DNA of 27,128 nt from CAZCDS01 sp964497585 (GTDB lineage Bacteria; Desulfobacterota; Desulfomonilia; Desulfomonilales; Desulfomonilaceae): positions 1 to 27,128 of the forward strand of contig CAZCDS010000083.1 of NCBI GenBank assembly GCA_964497585.1, read 5' to 3'. The translations under genes and the position numbers were made by a program. Below are positions 6,546 to 14,396 of the stretch, in pieces. The notes below the pieces were generated by a model, which was not told the origin of the DNA, did not search any database, and saw nothing but the letters and a program-made list of their open reading frames with translations. Numbering within the stretch: the first letter of the stretch is position 1; each line of letters opens with the position of its first letter.

Positions 6546-6911
6546 ATTATCATACCTTAACGACCGAGCTACCGTCGTTGTGGCGGAGCATAATGAGGAT
6601 GAGGTCAGGGTCGAGGACAAACAACGGGAAAGAGCCTCTTGCCGGAACGACACCAGAGGAAGAAGAGTCTGGCTAGCTGTCTCAGCATCCATTCGGATGG
6701 ATTGAGTGCAAGCACAATCGAGGAATCCGCCGCACAGGCAAAACCTTGGATTCGAGGAAATTGCACCCAAAGTGATATGATCCCTCAGTTTAGGCACAGA
6801 TTCGTGCCCGCCGCTGGGAGGACCACACAGGACCCCCCCCAGCAAGGCCAGCAGAGCCACCGCAAACGAGCCCGCGAGCACACCCAGTAGTATAGCCTTC
6901 CGCGTTTTCAT
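6534..6911 (-). pseudogene. Remnant of an exported protein with signal peptide
   Basis: ATG at 6911 follows AGGGAG at a good distance. The first 35 residues (MKTRKAILLGVLAGSFAVAL and on) form a clear signal peptide ending near LCGPPSGG. After that the sequence looks unconstrained: it is Ser/Thr-rich with no recognisable domain. Downstream, another minus-strand frame reads FVLDPDLILIMLRHNDGSSV and ends VVKV, which looks more protein-like than the annotated frame. A frameshift is likely, perhaps near the run of eight C at about 6833-6840 on the plus strand or further along. I call it a degraded secreted or lipoprotein-like gene, family unknown. Confidence 0.4.
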
Positions 6912-7333
6912 TGGAGACTCCCTATCTTTGGAATTCAAGCTTCCTGGCTTATTAGTTGTCAGATGGGCAGAGATGTGACCAGAAAACTGGGGCCAGGGGA
7001 GTTTTCAGCAGCGGGCATCATCATGTCCACCAGGTGTTCTCTAGCTTGACTATCAGCTTCGCCCCCGGATATCCTTACAGGGCCAGCCGGCTCTTGGTTA
7101 TCTCCAGGCTAGACCCAATGGAGAGACACGAGGAACACCGGAATCTCCCCGGCGCGCTTTTTCGCGTCCCTGATGCGCTCTCTCGCCCGTTTTCATGGAC
7201 TATGGCTCGGCGGGGAGCCGTTGACGAGGTCTAAGGGGTTACGGGATGATGACCAGGAGAAAGAATTCCGACTTTCACTTGCGGTCGGTTCGAACCCCTG
7301 GGAGAAGATACGGTGATTTCCTCAAGGAGATTC
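6912..7333 (+). other. No gene recognised
   Basis: About 420 bases on the island side of the tRNA scar. Short open frames on both strands show no family motif or ribosome site. An integrase would be expected near an attachment site, but I see no tyrosine-recombinase motif (R...HxxR...Y) here. Confidence 0.4.
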
Positions 7334-7354
7334 TTGCGGGACTTTTGCGGGACT
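7334..7354 (+). repeat. Tandem 10-base arm-type repeats next to tRNA-Phe fragment
   Basis: TTGCGGGACT occurs at 7334-7343 and again at 7345-7354, an 11-base period that would put both copies on the same DNA face. Short tandem repeats about 100 bases inside an integration site are typical arm-type binding sites of tyrosine recombinases. This reading is inferred from position. Confidence 0.5.
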
Positions 7355-7446
7355 CGGTTATGCTTCGTTGTGCTTTGTGGTGCAGTTTGCAACGGGAGCG
7401 CTCGGCTAAGTGGTTGATATTGTTATCGTCTATATCTTGCAGTCAG

Positions 7447-7492
7447 ACTGAAAATCCTTGTGTCGGTGGTTCGATTCCGCCCCTCGGCACCA
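7447..7492 (+). repeat. 3' half of tRNA-Phe, probable attachment-site scar
   Basis: From ACTGAAAATCC in the anticodon loop (GAA) to the terminal CCA the sequence matches tRNA-Phe. The T-arm is GGTGG, loop TTCGATT, CCGCC. The 3' acceptor strand CCTCGGC with ACCA would pair with GCCGAGG. The 5' half is missing: the five bases before the anticodon loop are TCAGA, not the AAGGA needed to pair with TCCTT, and there is no D-arm. A break in the anticodon loop is a classic crossover point for tRNA-integrating elements. The native terminator lies downstream, so the island side should be to the left. Confidence 0.75.
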
Positions 7493-7506
7493 TATTATAT
7501 CTAATG

Positions 7507-7548
7507 ATCCCGCTTAGTTATCCGACCAATGACGAGCGGGATTTTTTT
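7507..7548 (+). terminator. Rho-independent terminator after the tRNA-Phe fragment
   Basis: An 8-bp perfect stem ATCCCGCT (7507-7514) with AGCGGGAT (7535-7542), a 20-base loop and seven T (7542-7548). It lies 15 bases after the tRNA CCA end and is probably the original terminator of the tRNA gene. Confidence 0.85.
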
Positions 7549-8237
7549 CTCAGGATTACCGGTCCGGGACTTTTGGCACGCCGCGTCAACTGAACAGCTA
7601 GGGTTGGCTGATTCCGGGAGCGAATAATCGGTTGTCACGCCCCGCGATCTACGACCGACGAGATCGTGTCGGTCCCCGAATGACACCCCTGCCGGCCGGA
7701 GTCTTCCTGCAAAGCGCGCTTCAAATCATGGGTTCGAGTGTGAGACAATCCGGCGAGCACCCTTGCATTACCGTGACGTCTGTTGCTTTCCAGGCAATCT
7801 GCGAAACAAGCATAGACTTCGAGACTGTCCCATGCCTTTTCCTGCGCTCCGATACGGACTTTACTATAGACACCTAACTCGCTAATCCGTGTATTGTTCA
7901 TAGGATTGAGCCACCTGTGAATAGGCTTGTTCTTCTTGACGCTTGAACTCGGCGGGGTCGAATTGACTCACGGCGCGCCTCCATGACAGAAAGATAAAAT
8001 GGTGCTTCCACGGCACATCATCTTTGAGCCGTCCAGCTTACCGCCTGCATAATGCTTTTTCGGCTGCTTGCAGGGAACATGATTACCTCACAGAGCCATT
8101 TTGTGAAATAGATCTGAGACTGCTGCTCAATCTTCATTGACGATCTCTGGTCTCATCTCAACTCGAATGAAGCGTTCTTCTGGTTCTCCGGGCCCTAATT
8201 TCGATGTGGCCAGCCACTTCTCCCATAATCGAACGCC
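7549..8237 (+). other. Gene-poor stretch between tRNA scar and HgdB-like gene
   Basis: Nearly 700 bases without a confident gene. It contains a methyltransferase N-terminal fragment at 7882-7971 on the minus strand. Other short frames on both strands (for example minus 7635-7901) show no recognisable motif. It seems to be decayed sequence. Confidence 0.4.
7882..7971 (-). pseudogene. Class I SAM methyltransferase, N-terminal stub
   Basis: From a GTG at 7971, with GGAGG seven bases upstream, the frame reads SQFDPAEFKRQEEQAYSQVA and then QSYEQYTD before a TAG at 7882-7884. This strongly resembles the first 30 residues of small class I SAM-dependent methyltransferases. No glycine-rich SAM motif follows in any frame, so only a stub remains. 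Confidence 0.4.
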
Positions 8238-9542
8238 CTAGATTAGGACTTCTTCGGCTAGCGGCCGCCCCGAGAGAGCTGCTTGATCCATGCATTGGCT
8301 ATCCGCACGGCCTGCCAATTGCTCTACGAACGCCTCTAGATTAGTCACGGTCTGCTGCTCGCTAAAGCAGCGCAAATCGTTGAGATCCCCGTCCAAGACG
8401 AGGGTAGGAATGCCGTAGCGGCGCTGTATCCGCCGGGGCAGGCCGAAACGGCTGTTTGTGTTGTAAGGGCACGTGCGGGCGTCGTGGAACACCACGCCCT
8501 GGGCACCGCAAAGCTCGACCCAACGTATCAGATAATCCTCCTTAAACTCCTCGTCGCGAACGTTGAAACACTCCAGAGAGGCTCTGGCCATGGATCTCCA
8601 TGGGTCATCCGGGTCCAGCGCCTCGAAAAGCCAGGAGTTGCAGTAGGTGGAGGCCGTCACCGCCGTTTCCAAGTGGGCGAAAGTGTCGCTGAGCATACGC
8701 AGCCTGCCCCACACCGGCATGCCGTCCCAATAGAGCCGCCAACGTTCCCCCGGTACGGCCGCCTGGCCGTGGGCCGTCTTCTGCTCCAACTCGTCCAAGA
8801 GCAGTCGGTAATACTCGACCGCCTCGGAAGTGCCCCGGAGCACCACCGCCGGAGCCATGTGGACGCAGTGATCAAAAAAGGTCAGGGGCGCGGGGCGGCG
8901 GGCGGAAAACTCCAAGACCTTGCGCCAAAGGCCGGTACATTGTCTGGAAAGCCCCACCGCCTCGACGAGGCGCTCCGGTGCCAGCCGTTTTCCTCCAACC
9001 CGCTCCAGAGCAGGAACCAAGTCCTTTAGCTGACTGGTCACGTCATCAAGGTGTGAGGTCTTAACCCGGTTGATAACCCTCGGGGAGTGGATGCCCACCA
9101 GAGGAACGCTCCAGAGGCGCGCGTAGTACATGAACCAGTCCTGTACTTCCCGGCACTGGTTATTGTTGAACACGATGACATCCGGTCGGGGGGGCTCCGG
9201 AAGCCCGTGGGAGCGGCTTAGAGGGGTGACGCCCTTGATATGCGCCCCGATGTCGCTGGTCAGATACGAGCATATTTCCGGTGAATAGCCGGCGGCCACG
9301 GCCAGAGGGATGGTCTGGGCGGCCATGCGACTGGCCCCCAGCATGGCTCCATGGTTCTCGGGAAAGTAGACCTCAAAATCCAACGCCCAGAGCAGTTCGG
9401 CAGGCCCAATGCTGCTGCACCAGGCCACTCTCCGGTTCGGGTCGGCTGCCGCCTCGCCCAGGGATTGGTAATAGCGCCGCATGAGCTCGTGGAGATGCGC
9501 CGTGCAAGCCGGCTGGTTGGCCTTAGCCTCTGACTTCGTCAT
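8238..9542 (-). CDS. 2-hydroxyacyl-CoA dehydratase / benzoyl-CoA reductase family subunit (HgdB/BcrB-like)
   Basis: 434 residues from ATG 9542 (MTKSEAK), preceded by a G-rich AAGGGGGAA site. Family signatures: C42 in WCSSIGPAELLWAL, C91 in ICSYLTSDIG, C130 in NNNQC, C358 in ARTCPYNTNS and the terminal GIPTLVLDGDLNDLRCFS then TNLEAFVEQL. In this family three cysteines bind a [4Fe-4S] cluster that takes a high-energy electron from an ATP-driven activase to dehydrate 2-hydroxyacyl-CoA or reduce benzoyl-CoA. Neither the partner subunit nor the ASKHA-type activase is in the window, so it is an orphan or works with partners elsewhere. The ATG overlaps the TGA of the TetR gene (ATGA), so translation is coupled and expression presumably follows TetR control. 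Confidence 0.85.
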   Translation of the reverse strand: MTKSEAKANQPACTAHLHELMRRYYQSLGEAAADPNRRVAWCSSIGPAELLWALDFEVYFPENHGAMLGASRMAAQTIPLAVAAGYSPEICSYLTSDIGAHIKGVTPLSRSHGLPEPPRPDVIVFNNNQCREVQDWFMYYARLWSVPLVGIHSPRVINRVKTSHLDDVTSQLKDLVPALERVGGKRLAPERLVEAVGLSRQCTGLWRKVLEFSARRPAPLTFFDHCVHMAPAVVLRGTSEAVEYYRLLLDELEQKTAHGQAAVPGERWRLYWDGMPVWGRLRMLSDTFAHLETAVTASTYCNSWLFEALDPDDPWRSMARASLECFNVRDEEFKEDYLIRWVELCGAQGVVFHDARTCPYNTNSRFGLPRRIQRRYGIPTLVLDGDLNDLRCFSEQQTVTNLEAFVEQLAGRADSQCMDQAALSGRPLAEEVLI

Positions 9543-10207
9543 GATGTTCCCCCTTCCCCCGGCGCAGGTAGGCCCAGGCCCCGGAAAATGAACTCGACAA
9601 TTTGTTCCACGTGCTCGGCCCGCCTGGCCGGGTCTAGGTTCCATCCCCGAAGAACCGGAAAGACCATGAGAAATGATATGAGGTTGGCGGCCAGATCGGA
9701 GTCCAGACCCGGCCGCACTTGCGCCAGCAATTCTCTCCAAAAGCCGACAACACCCTGATCATCGCTGGCTAGAACGGCCTTCAAATGGCGACGTTCCAGG
9801 TACTTTGTCTCGGTGTACACGAATAGAAACAGATCGTGGTTTTGTTCTACGAACTCCAGCGTGCCGGCCAAGGCCAGGGCCAAGTAACGGCTGGGGTCCT
9901 CAATCCCTTCCAGTCCCGCCACTTCCAAATGTCGGCGCCAAAGGGCCTGCATATGCTGGTAGACCAGGAAAAGCACGTCATCCTTGCTGGAGATGTAGTG
10001 GTATAGCTGCCCTCTGGACATGCCGCAGGCAAGGGCTATTTCTCGAACGGAGGTGCGGTGGAATCCCTTGACAAAGAAAACCTTGCAGGCGCCTTGGACG
10101 ATCTGAGCATGCTTGCGCGCCACCAGGTCTCGGTCCTTGGCTCCGACAGGCACAAGGCTGGGATCCTCTATGTCCTTCGCGCCTCGGGCCTCAGGCGAAT
10201 GGAGCAT
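9539..10207 (-). CDS. TetR-family transcriptional regulator
   Basis: 222 residues from ATG 10207 (MLHSPEARG). A GTG at 10210, with GGGAGG six bases before it, is an equally good start. The TetR DNA-binding domain is clear: IVQGACKVFFVKGFHRTSVR then EIALACGMSRGQLYHYISSK. The C-terminal part is helical and ligand-binding in type, and resembles regulators of fatty-acid or CoA-thioester genes. The end overlaps the HgdB-like gene by four bases, which makes it the likely regulator of that enzyme. A palindromic operator sits just below its promoter. The natural ligand may be an acyl-CoA handled by the dehydratase partner; this is inferred. Confidence 0.9.
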   Translation of the reverse strand: MLHSPEARGAKDIEDPSLVPVGAKDRDLVARKHAQIVQGACKVFFVKGFHRTSVREIALACGMSRGQLYHYISSKDDVLFLVYQHMQALWRRHLEVAGLEGIEDPSRYLALALAGTLEFVEQNHDLFLFVYTETKYLERRHLKAVLASDDQGVVGFWRELLAQVRPGLDSDLAANLISFLMVFPVLRGWNLDPARRAEHVEQIVEFIFRGLGLPAPGEGGTS

Positions 10208-10236
10208 CACGACTAGCCTCCCTTCACTAAAGTGCG

Positions 10237-10286
10237 TAGACCGACCGGTCGTCCTAAACATAGCACAGGCCAAAAGCACGTGTCAA
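10237..10286 (-). promoter_or_regulatory. Sigma-70 promoter and TetR-type operator
   Basis: On the minus strand TTGACA (10286-10281) and CTATGT (10263-10258) are 17 bases apart. Immediately downstream is a near-palindrome centred on GACCGGTC (10237-10256, TAGACCGACCGGTCGTCCTA on the plus strand), with 8 of 10 symmetric pairs. TetR binding there would block the promoter, giving autorepression of the TetR/HgdB-like operon. Confidence 0.7.
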
Positions 10287-10355
10287 GGAGTCCAAGCCAT
10301 ATGCCCCCTGGCTTACCGTACGAGCGGGTTCGGGCTAGGCCACAGAACACCCGTG

Positions 10356-10382
10356 TTGAGCCATGCCCTTCGCATGGCTTAA
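10356..10382 (+). repeat. Strong 11-bp hairpin
   Basis: TTGAGCCATGC (10356-10366) pairs with GCATGGCTTAA (10372-10382), with one G-T pair and a five-base loop. There is no T run on either side, so it is not a standard terminator. It lies about 70 bases upstream of the TetR promoter. Confidence 0.5.
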
Positions 10383-11236
10383 GAGCAACCAACCGAGGGA
10401 GTCGATATATCATTCAAACATTTCGGCGAGATCGAGCGAGAACGAGACAACTTGACATCGCTACTCCCCGTTGCCCCGGCCACCCCCTTCCTCCTTTTCA
10501 CGCTCCAGCCCGGGAATGCTTGACGCGAAGTCGCGGCTCGCTTGGCCGGCATAGAGCCACGAGGATATGCGTTCCCAGGCGGGGCCTGAGGACCAAAGGA
10601 AGATATGGACGGCTGGCGTGCCTGACCCCCGAACAGGCTGCCAAGTCAGCTATCCCGATGGAGGCCAAGTCGCCGATTCCTCAGCAGTATGATTTATTCG
10701 TGGGGTCTTTTCGTGGATATGAGCCGCCGGTGCTCCCGAAGCCTTCGGTGATTCGACGAGGAGGAAGCCCGAGGGGATTACAGAGCAAAAACTTCATGCC
10801 GGGGAAACTTTGGAAATTTAGCAAAGAGTCTCAACACATGCGAAGCAAGCACGGTGAACAGCAATTATTTATATATGCCGTTGGACGAAATGTGAATTTT
10901 GGGGCGAGAAGTCAGGGGAGAGCGTTGGGGGTCAAGCCCTGGGATAGTCCGGTCGATCTTGGTGCGCTGGGTGAGCGGTGCCGACATGAGCTTCTTGCGA
11001 CACTCTTCTGCAGCTCCTGGAGGGGCCAACTTCATCGTCGCCGTCAAAAACCGAAAACGCGGAAATTCGCGGCGGCGATGCCGCTACACGCCAAATTCAG
11101 GGACTGAACATGCTGAGCCCCTTTCTCTTGCAACCAGAGCGCCACAGAGACGCGAGAAACATTCGAGTACCTTGTCATATCGGGAAATGAAGAATCGGGC
11201 ATATCGCGTCTAAGGCACTCTGCTTTCTTAGGTGCC
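10383..11236 (+). other. No gene recognised (about 850 bases)
   Basis: A long plus-strand frame (10232-11107) stays open, but it is rich in Arg, Pro and Ser, has no motif or ribosome site, and crosses the TetR promoter, so I regard it as chance in GC-rich DNA. Minus-strand frames are short and unrecognised. It may be decayed mobile DNA, but I cannot name an element. Confidence 0.4.
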
Positions 11237-11623
11237 CTAAACCATACTTGCCCCACGCTCCACAAGCAGCTCACGCAGGACAGACCTATGACATCTATGC
11301 TCGTCTTCGCAGTAGCACCGGAGAGACATGTTGGTCTGATGAGAGAGCGCAGCCAGAAGATCAAGAATCTTACTCACATCCGGTCTATTCATCTCGGAGC
11401 GAAATTTCTTCTTGAAGGCAGACCAGGACGCTTCATCGTGAGATGATTTTCCCTCCTTCATGAGCTCCGGAGTGGGGGAAAGGTTAGGAAGCCAGACATC
11501 GTAGAAGTCCTTCTTCGCGTAATCCGATTTTGGGACACCCCGTGGAGGACGCCGGACTGTCCCGACACGGAGCCCTTCTCCCTTTACTCTGGGAGAACCG
11601 AGTCTGATTATTCGAATAGACAT
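11237..11623 (-). CDS. DUF488 family protein
   Basis: 128 residues starting MSIRIIRLGSPR at 11623, with AAAGGAG five bases upstream. Features of DUF488 (YeaO-like) proteins are present: the N-terminal IRIIRLGSPR strand, a basic RRPPRGVPKSDY segment, WLPNLSPTPELMKEG, WSAFKKKFRSEM, and the C-terminal RCYCEDEHRCHRSVL. The latter has three cysteines and a histidine, as in the C-x-C-x4-C-H motif of the family. The function is not established; members are small cytosolic proteins of suspected nucleic-acid or stress roles. It is transcribed alone, away from the aldo/keto reductase gene. A TATAAT at about 11752-11757 on the minus strand may be part of its promoter, but the spacing to a -35 is poor. 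Confidence 0.8.
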   Translation of the reverse strand: MSIRIIRLGSPRVKGEGLRVGTVRRPPRGVPKSDYAKKDFYDVWLPNLSPTPELMKEGKSSHDEASWSAFKKKFRSEMNRPDVSKILDLLAALSHQTNMSLRCYCEDEHRCHRSVLRELLVERGASMV

Positions 11624-12116
11624 AGAAGCTCCTTTCCATGGGGTGAGTTGATTGCGCGCGTCATGCCCGACGGTCCCCTAAAAGGGTATCCTGAGCTTAC
11701 TCTACCTGGCTCTCGTCTGCAACTGGTGAAAATCACTGCTCCTGGTGCCTATTATAGTAACCGACGCCCGGATCAACCCTCTCCTGCGTCGCTTAAACGC
11801 TGACCTCAGTGCCGGTTACTGTAGTTGACCATGGTCCTTGATGTGAAGACATAGGGTGGTGGTCTCCGGCGATGAAGAAAAAATGGCCAGGCGGTCGCCT
11901 CCTGCTGTTTCCAACCATGTGACCCGAGGCTTCCCGAACCGAGCCGCGGCATGGTTCGGCTGCCCACTTTTCGTTGGAGAGACGGTTGTATTGACTGACT
12001 CATTCGTCCGTGATAAACGGCAAAGAATGTACCCGGACCTTCGCCGAGTGCTTTTTTTTATCTCAGGAGCGAAGACCGACGTCGGCAGCCTTCATTGCCG
12101 AAAAGGAGAGGCCATC
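11624..12116 (+). other. Divergent intergenic region
   Basis: Nearly 500 bases between the DUF488 gene (minus) and the aldo/keto reductase gene (plus). The reductase frame stays open upstream to 11856, but that stretch lacks family homology and the Tat signal starts at 12117. A weak plus-strand promoter candidate is TTGACT near 11993 with 17 bases to TAAACG. A run of T occurs near 12052-12059 without a convincing stem. Confidence 0.4.
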
Positions 12117-13259
12117 ATGTCAAAGAAGATGGGACGGCGAACATTCATGAAGGGGGCATCTACAGCCTTCTTGGGACTTGCGACCGCACCTTTATTGAGC
12201 ACCGATCGTTCCTACGCAAGATCGGAAAAGAGTCCATCGGTCAAGTATCGAAGCCTTGGGAAAACGGGGTTGAAGGTAACCGTCGTCGGGATGGGGGTGA
12301 TGAATTGCAGTGACCCGGCCGTGCTCAAGCGCGCATTTGATCTTGGGGTGAATTTCTACGATACCGCGCGTGTTTATATGGGTGGCAAGAACGAAGGTCT
12401 TGTCGGCAAGGCTTTTCAGGGAAAACGGGACAAGGTGTTCATACAAACGAAATTTAAAGTCGCTTCCTCGGAAAAGCGCAATCGAGCGGCCGTTGAGATA
12501 AGTCTTAAGCACCTTCGGACCGACTATGTTGATGTCCTTTTGGCACATTCTCTCAAGAGACCCGGCGAGGTCTGTAATCCTGCCCTCACGGAGTTCCTGC
12601 AGGCAATGAAAAAAGAAGGAAAGGCCCGCTTCGCAGGCTTCTCCTGCCATACGGGCATGGCGTCCCTCCTGAAAGCGGCGGCAAAAGCCAATTGCCACGA
12701 TGTGGCCTTGGTATCGTACAATTTTACTCATTCGAAAAGGCTAAAGGAGGCTATCGCGTTGGCAGCCAATTCAGGAATCGGCGTGGTAGCGATGAAGACG
12801 CAGGCCGGTGGGTACAAGGCGTCCGACATGGGCGGTCTCAACCCTCATCAAGCTGCACTCAAATATGTGCTCATGGACCGGAATGTTTCTACAGCTATTC
12901 CAGGCGTTACCACTATTGAACAGATTGAGCAATGCGCTGCAGTTATGGGGACAGAGCTTTCAAGTAACGATTCGGATGCCTTGCAGAAGTATGATTCTCA
13001 CCTTCGAGGGAGGGTATGTACCATGTGCGGTGGATGCGAAGGAGAATGCCCGCACGGAGTAAGTCATACTGATTTCATGAGAGCTGTTATCTATTACGAT
13101 GGATACAAGAACAAGGAGCTTGCCGAGGAAGTGTTTCGTGAAGGGGGACTAATGGAGGCAGCTAAACTGTGCTCTGAATGTTCATCTTGCTCCATAACCT
13201 GTGAGAGAGGGCTTGACATACGCGCACAGGTGCAGTGGGTGAAACGTGTTTTTGCTTAG
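12117..13259 (+). CDS. Tat-exported aldo/keto reductase with C-terminal Fe-S motifs
   Basis: 380 residues from ATG 12117 (AGGAG upstream). The N-terminus has a twin-arginine signal, GRRTFMKG (R7, R8), followed by a hydrophobic stretch and SYARS. The aldo/keto reductase barrel (about 42-300) has the full catalytic tetrad: D82 and Y87 in FYDTARVY, K112 and H144 (LLAHS). The C-terminal region carries CTMCGGCEGECPHG, a ferredoxin-type CxxCxxCxxxCP, and CSECSSCSITCERG, a second cysteine cluster, so one or two [4Fe-4S] clusters are likely. Such fusions occur in anaerobes. Export with NAD(P)H-type active-site residues is odd, because free NAD(P)H is scarce outside the cytoplasm. The cofactor may be carried folded, or electrons may come through the Fe-S clusters. 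Two genes for other exported proteins follow. Confidence 0.9.
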   Translation: MSKKMGRRTFMKGASTAFLGLATAPLLSTDRSYARSEKSPSVKYRSLGKTGLKVTVVGMGVMNCSDPAVLKRAFDLGVNFYDTARVYMGGKNEGLVGKAFQGKRDKVFIQTKFKVASSEKRNRAAVEISLKHLRTDYVDVLLAHSLKRPGEVCNPALTEFLQAMKKEGKARFAGFSCHTGMASLLKAAAKANCHDVALVSYNFTHSKRLKEAIALAANSGIGVVAMKTQAGGYKASDMGGLNPHQAALKYVLMDRNVSTAIPGVTTIEQIEQCAAVMGTELSSNDSDALQKYDSHLRGRVCTMCGGCEGECPHGVSHTDFMRAVIYYDGYKNKELAEEVFREGGLMEAAKLCSECSSCSITCERGLDIRAQVQWVKRVFA

Positions 13260-13295
13260 GAAGCTTTGGTGGATCTGAGGCGGGGGTCTGGGATA

Positions 13296-14225
13296 ATGAG
13301 ACACGACTGGCTAATTCTTATATGGTTATTTGTCTGCCTTGCTCTTCCTGGGGAGGCGTTCTCTGACGCATCGAACATGAAATCGCTTGTTCCGAGAGAA
13401 ACTCCTGGTGGTTGGGCTCTGAGAGGTGCCCCTCAAGTCTTTACGAAAGAGACGCTGTTCGAGCACATTGACGGGCAGGCCGACCTTTTCTTGCAGTATG
13501 GATTTAAGAAGTCGATCTTCGCAGTATATCGGAATAAGAATTCGAGCCGGGACAAGATTGACCTCGATATTTACGACATGGGTGACGTGGTTCACGCATT
13601 CGGGATTTTCTCACGGTTCAGGCAGGAGGGCCGGTCAGCGGGAATAGGCTTGGCTTCATATCTGGAAGATAGTTATGCTCTTTTTTATAAAGGCAAGTAC
13701 TTTGTTGTGCTCCAAGCCACAGAATCGAACTCTTCAAGGCTGAAACAATTAGCAGAGATGATAGAATCGAGGATCACCGACAGCTCACTACCTCCAAAGG
13801 AGATCGGGTATTTCCCGAAACGCGGACTGAAGCCGGACTCCATCGAATACTATCCAAAAGGGCTCATGGGGCATCAATTTCTCAAGAAAGGCTTTAGGGC
13901 AACCTACCTGGTGCCGGGCAAGACGAAAATTGAACGGGACGCCGCGGCCGAGAGCCCTGATTCGAGCCTGTTTTTAGCCGTCTTCGACAATCCTGAGGAA
14001 GCGCAGAGGGCGCTCAAGAGCTTCAAGGAGGATCTGTCCAAGAGGGGAAGCGCCCGGGAGGCAAGCCCGACTCACCTGGGGTTCGAGATTCTGAAGGGGC
14101 AAGACGCTTATCAGGGACGCATCACAGTTGTACAAAAGGGTCGTTACCTTGCAGGTGCGGCAGGATTTGAACGCGAGAAGGACGCGCAGGGGCTGCTGGC
14201 TGAACTGATCAAGCAGATCGAGTGA
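13296..14225 (+). CDS. Secreted DUF6599-like protein
   Basis: 309 residues from ATG 13296, chosen because MRHDWLILIWLFVCLALPGE then AFS is a clean signal peptide; a GTG at 13266 would only add a non-signal leader. The mature part contains GWALRG, LFEHIDGQADLFLQYGF, DIYDMGDVVHAFGIFSRFR, YYPKGLMGHQFLKKGF and a terminal GRYLAGAAGF, a pattern I associate with the uncharacterised DUF6599 family found in anaerobes and acidobacteria. No catalytic residues are evident. It lies 36 bases after the aldo/keto reductase, probably in the same operon, which suggests a periplasmic partner role. Confidence 0.75.
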   Translation: MRHDWLILIWLFVCLALPGEAFSDASNMKSLVPRETPGGWALRGAPQVFTKETLFEHIDGQADLFLQYGFKKSIFAVYRNKNSSRDKIDLDIYDMGDVVHAFGIFSRFRQEGRSAGIGLASYLEDSYALFYKGKYFVVLQATESNSSRLKQLAEMIESRITDSSLPPKEIGYFPKRGLKPDSIEYYPKGLMGHQFLKKGFRATYLVPGKTKIERDAAAESPDSSLFLAVFDNPEEAQRALKSFKEDLSKRGSAREASPTHLGFEILKGQDAYQGRITVVQKGRYLAGAAGFEREKDAQGLLAELIKQIE

Positions 14226-14396
14226 CAACCGCCTCCCCATTTCTCGAAACTGAGCGATCTTGACTCCGTCGAGTCATGACCAACGCGTGAGAGCGCCTTT
14301 GCGGGCAATTGGGTACCATCTCTCCCGCGGGCTATGGTCCCCAAGACCTTCGAAGATGCAAGGTAGCATTATTACAGAGAAAATGAGAGGTGCACG

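Noticed and set aside
7447..7492. An intact tRNA-Phe gene
   Set aside because: No 5' acceptor strand or D-arm, and the 5' side of the anticodon stem does not pair.
7246..7593. Open frame across the tRNA-Phe fragment
   Set aside because: It reads through the tRNA piece and terminator and has no protein homology.
10232..11107. A 291-codon open frame on the plus strand
   Set aside because: Rich in Arg, Pro and Ser, no motif, no ribosome site, and it covers the TetR promoter and operator. Long chance frames are expected in GC-rich DNA.
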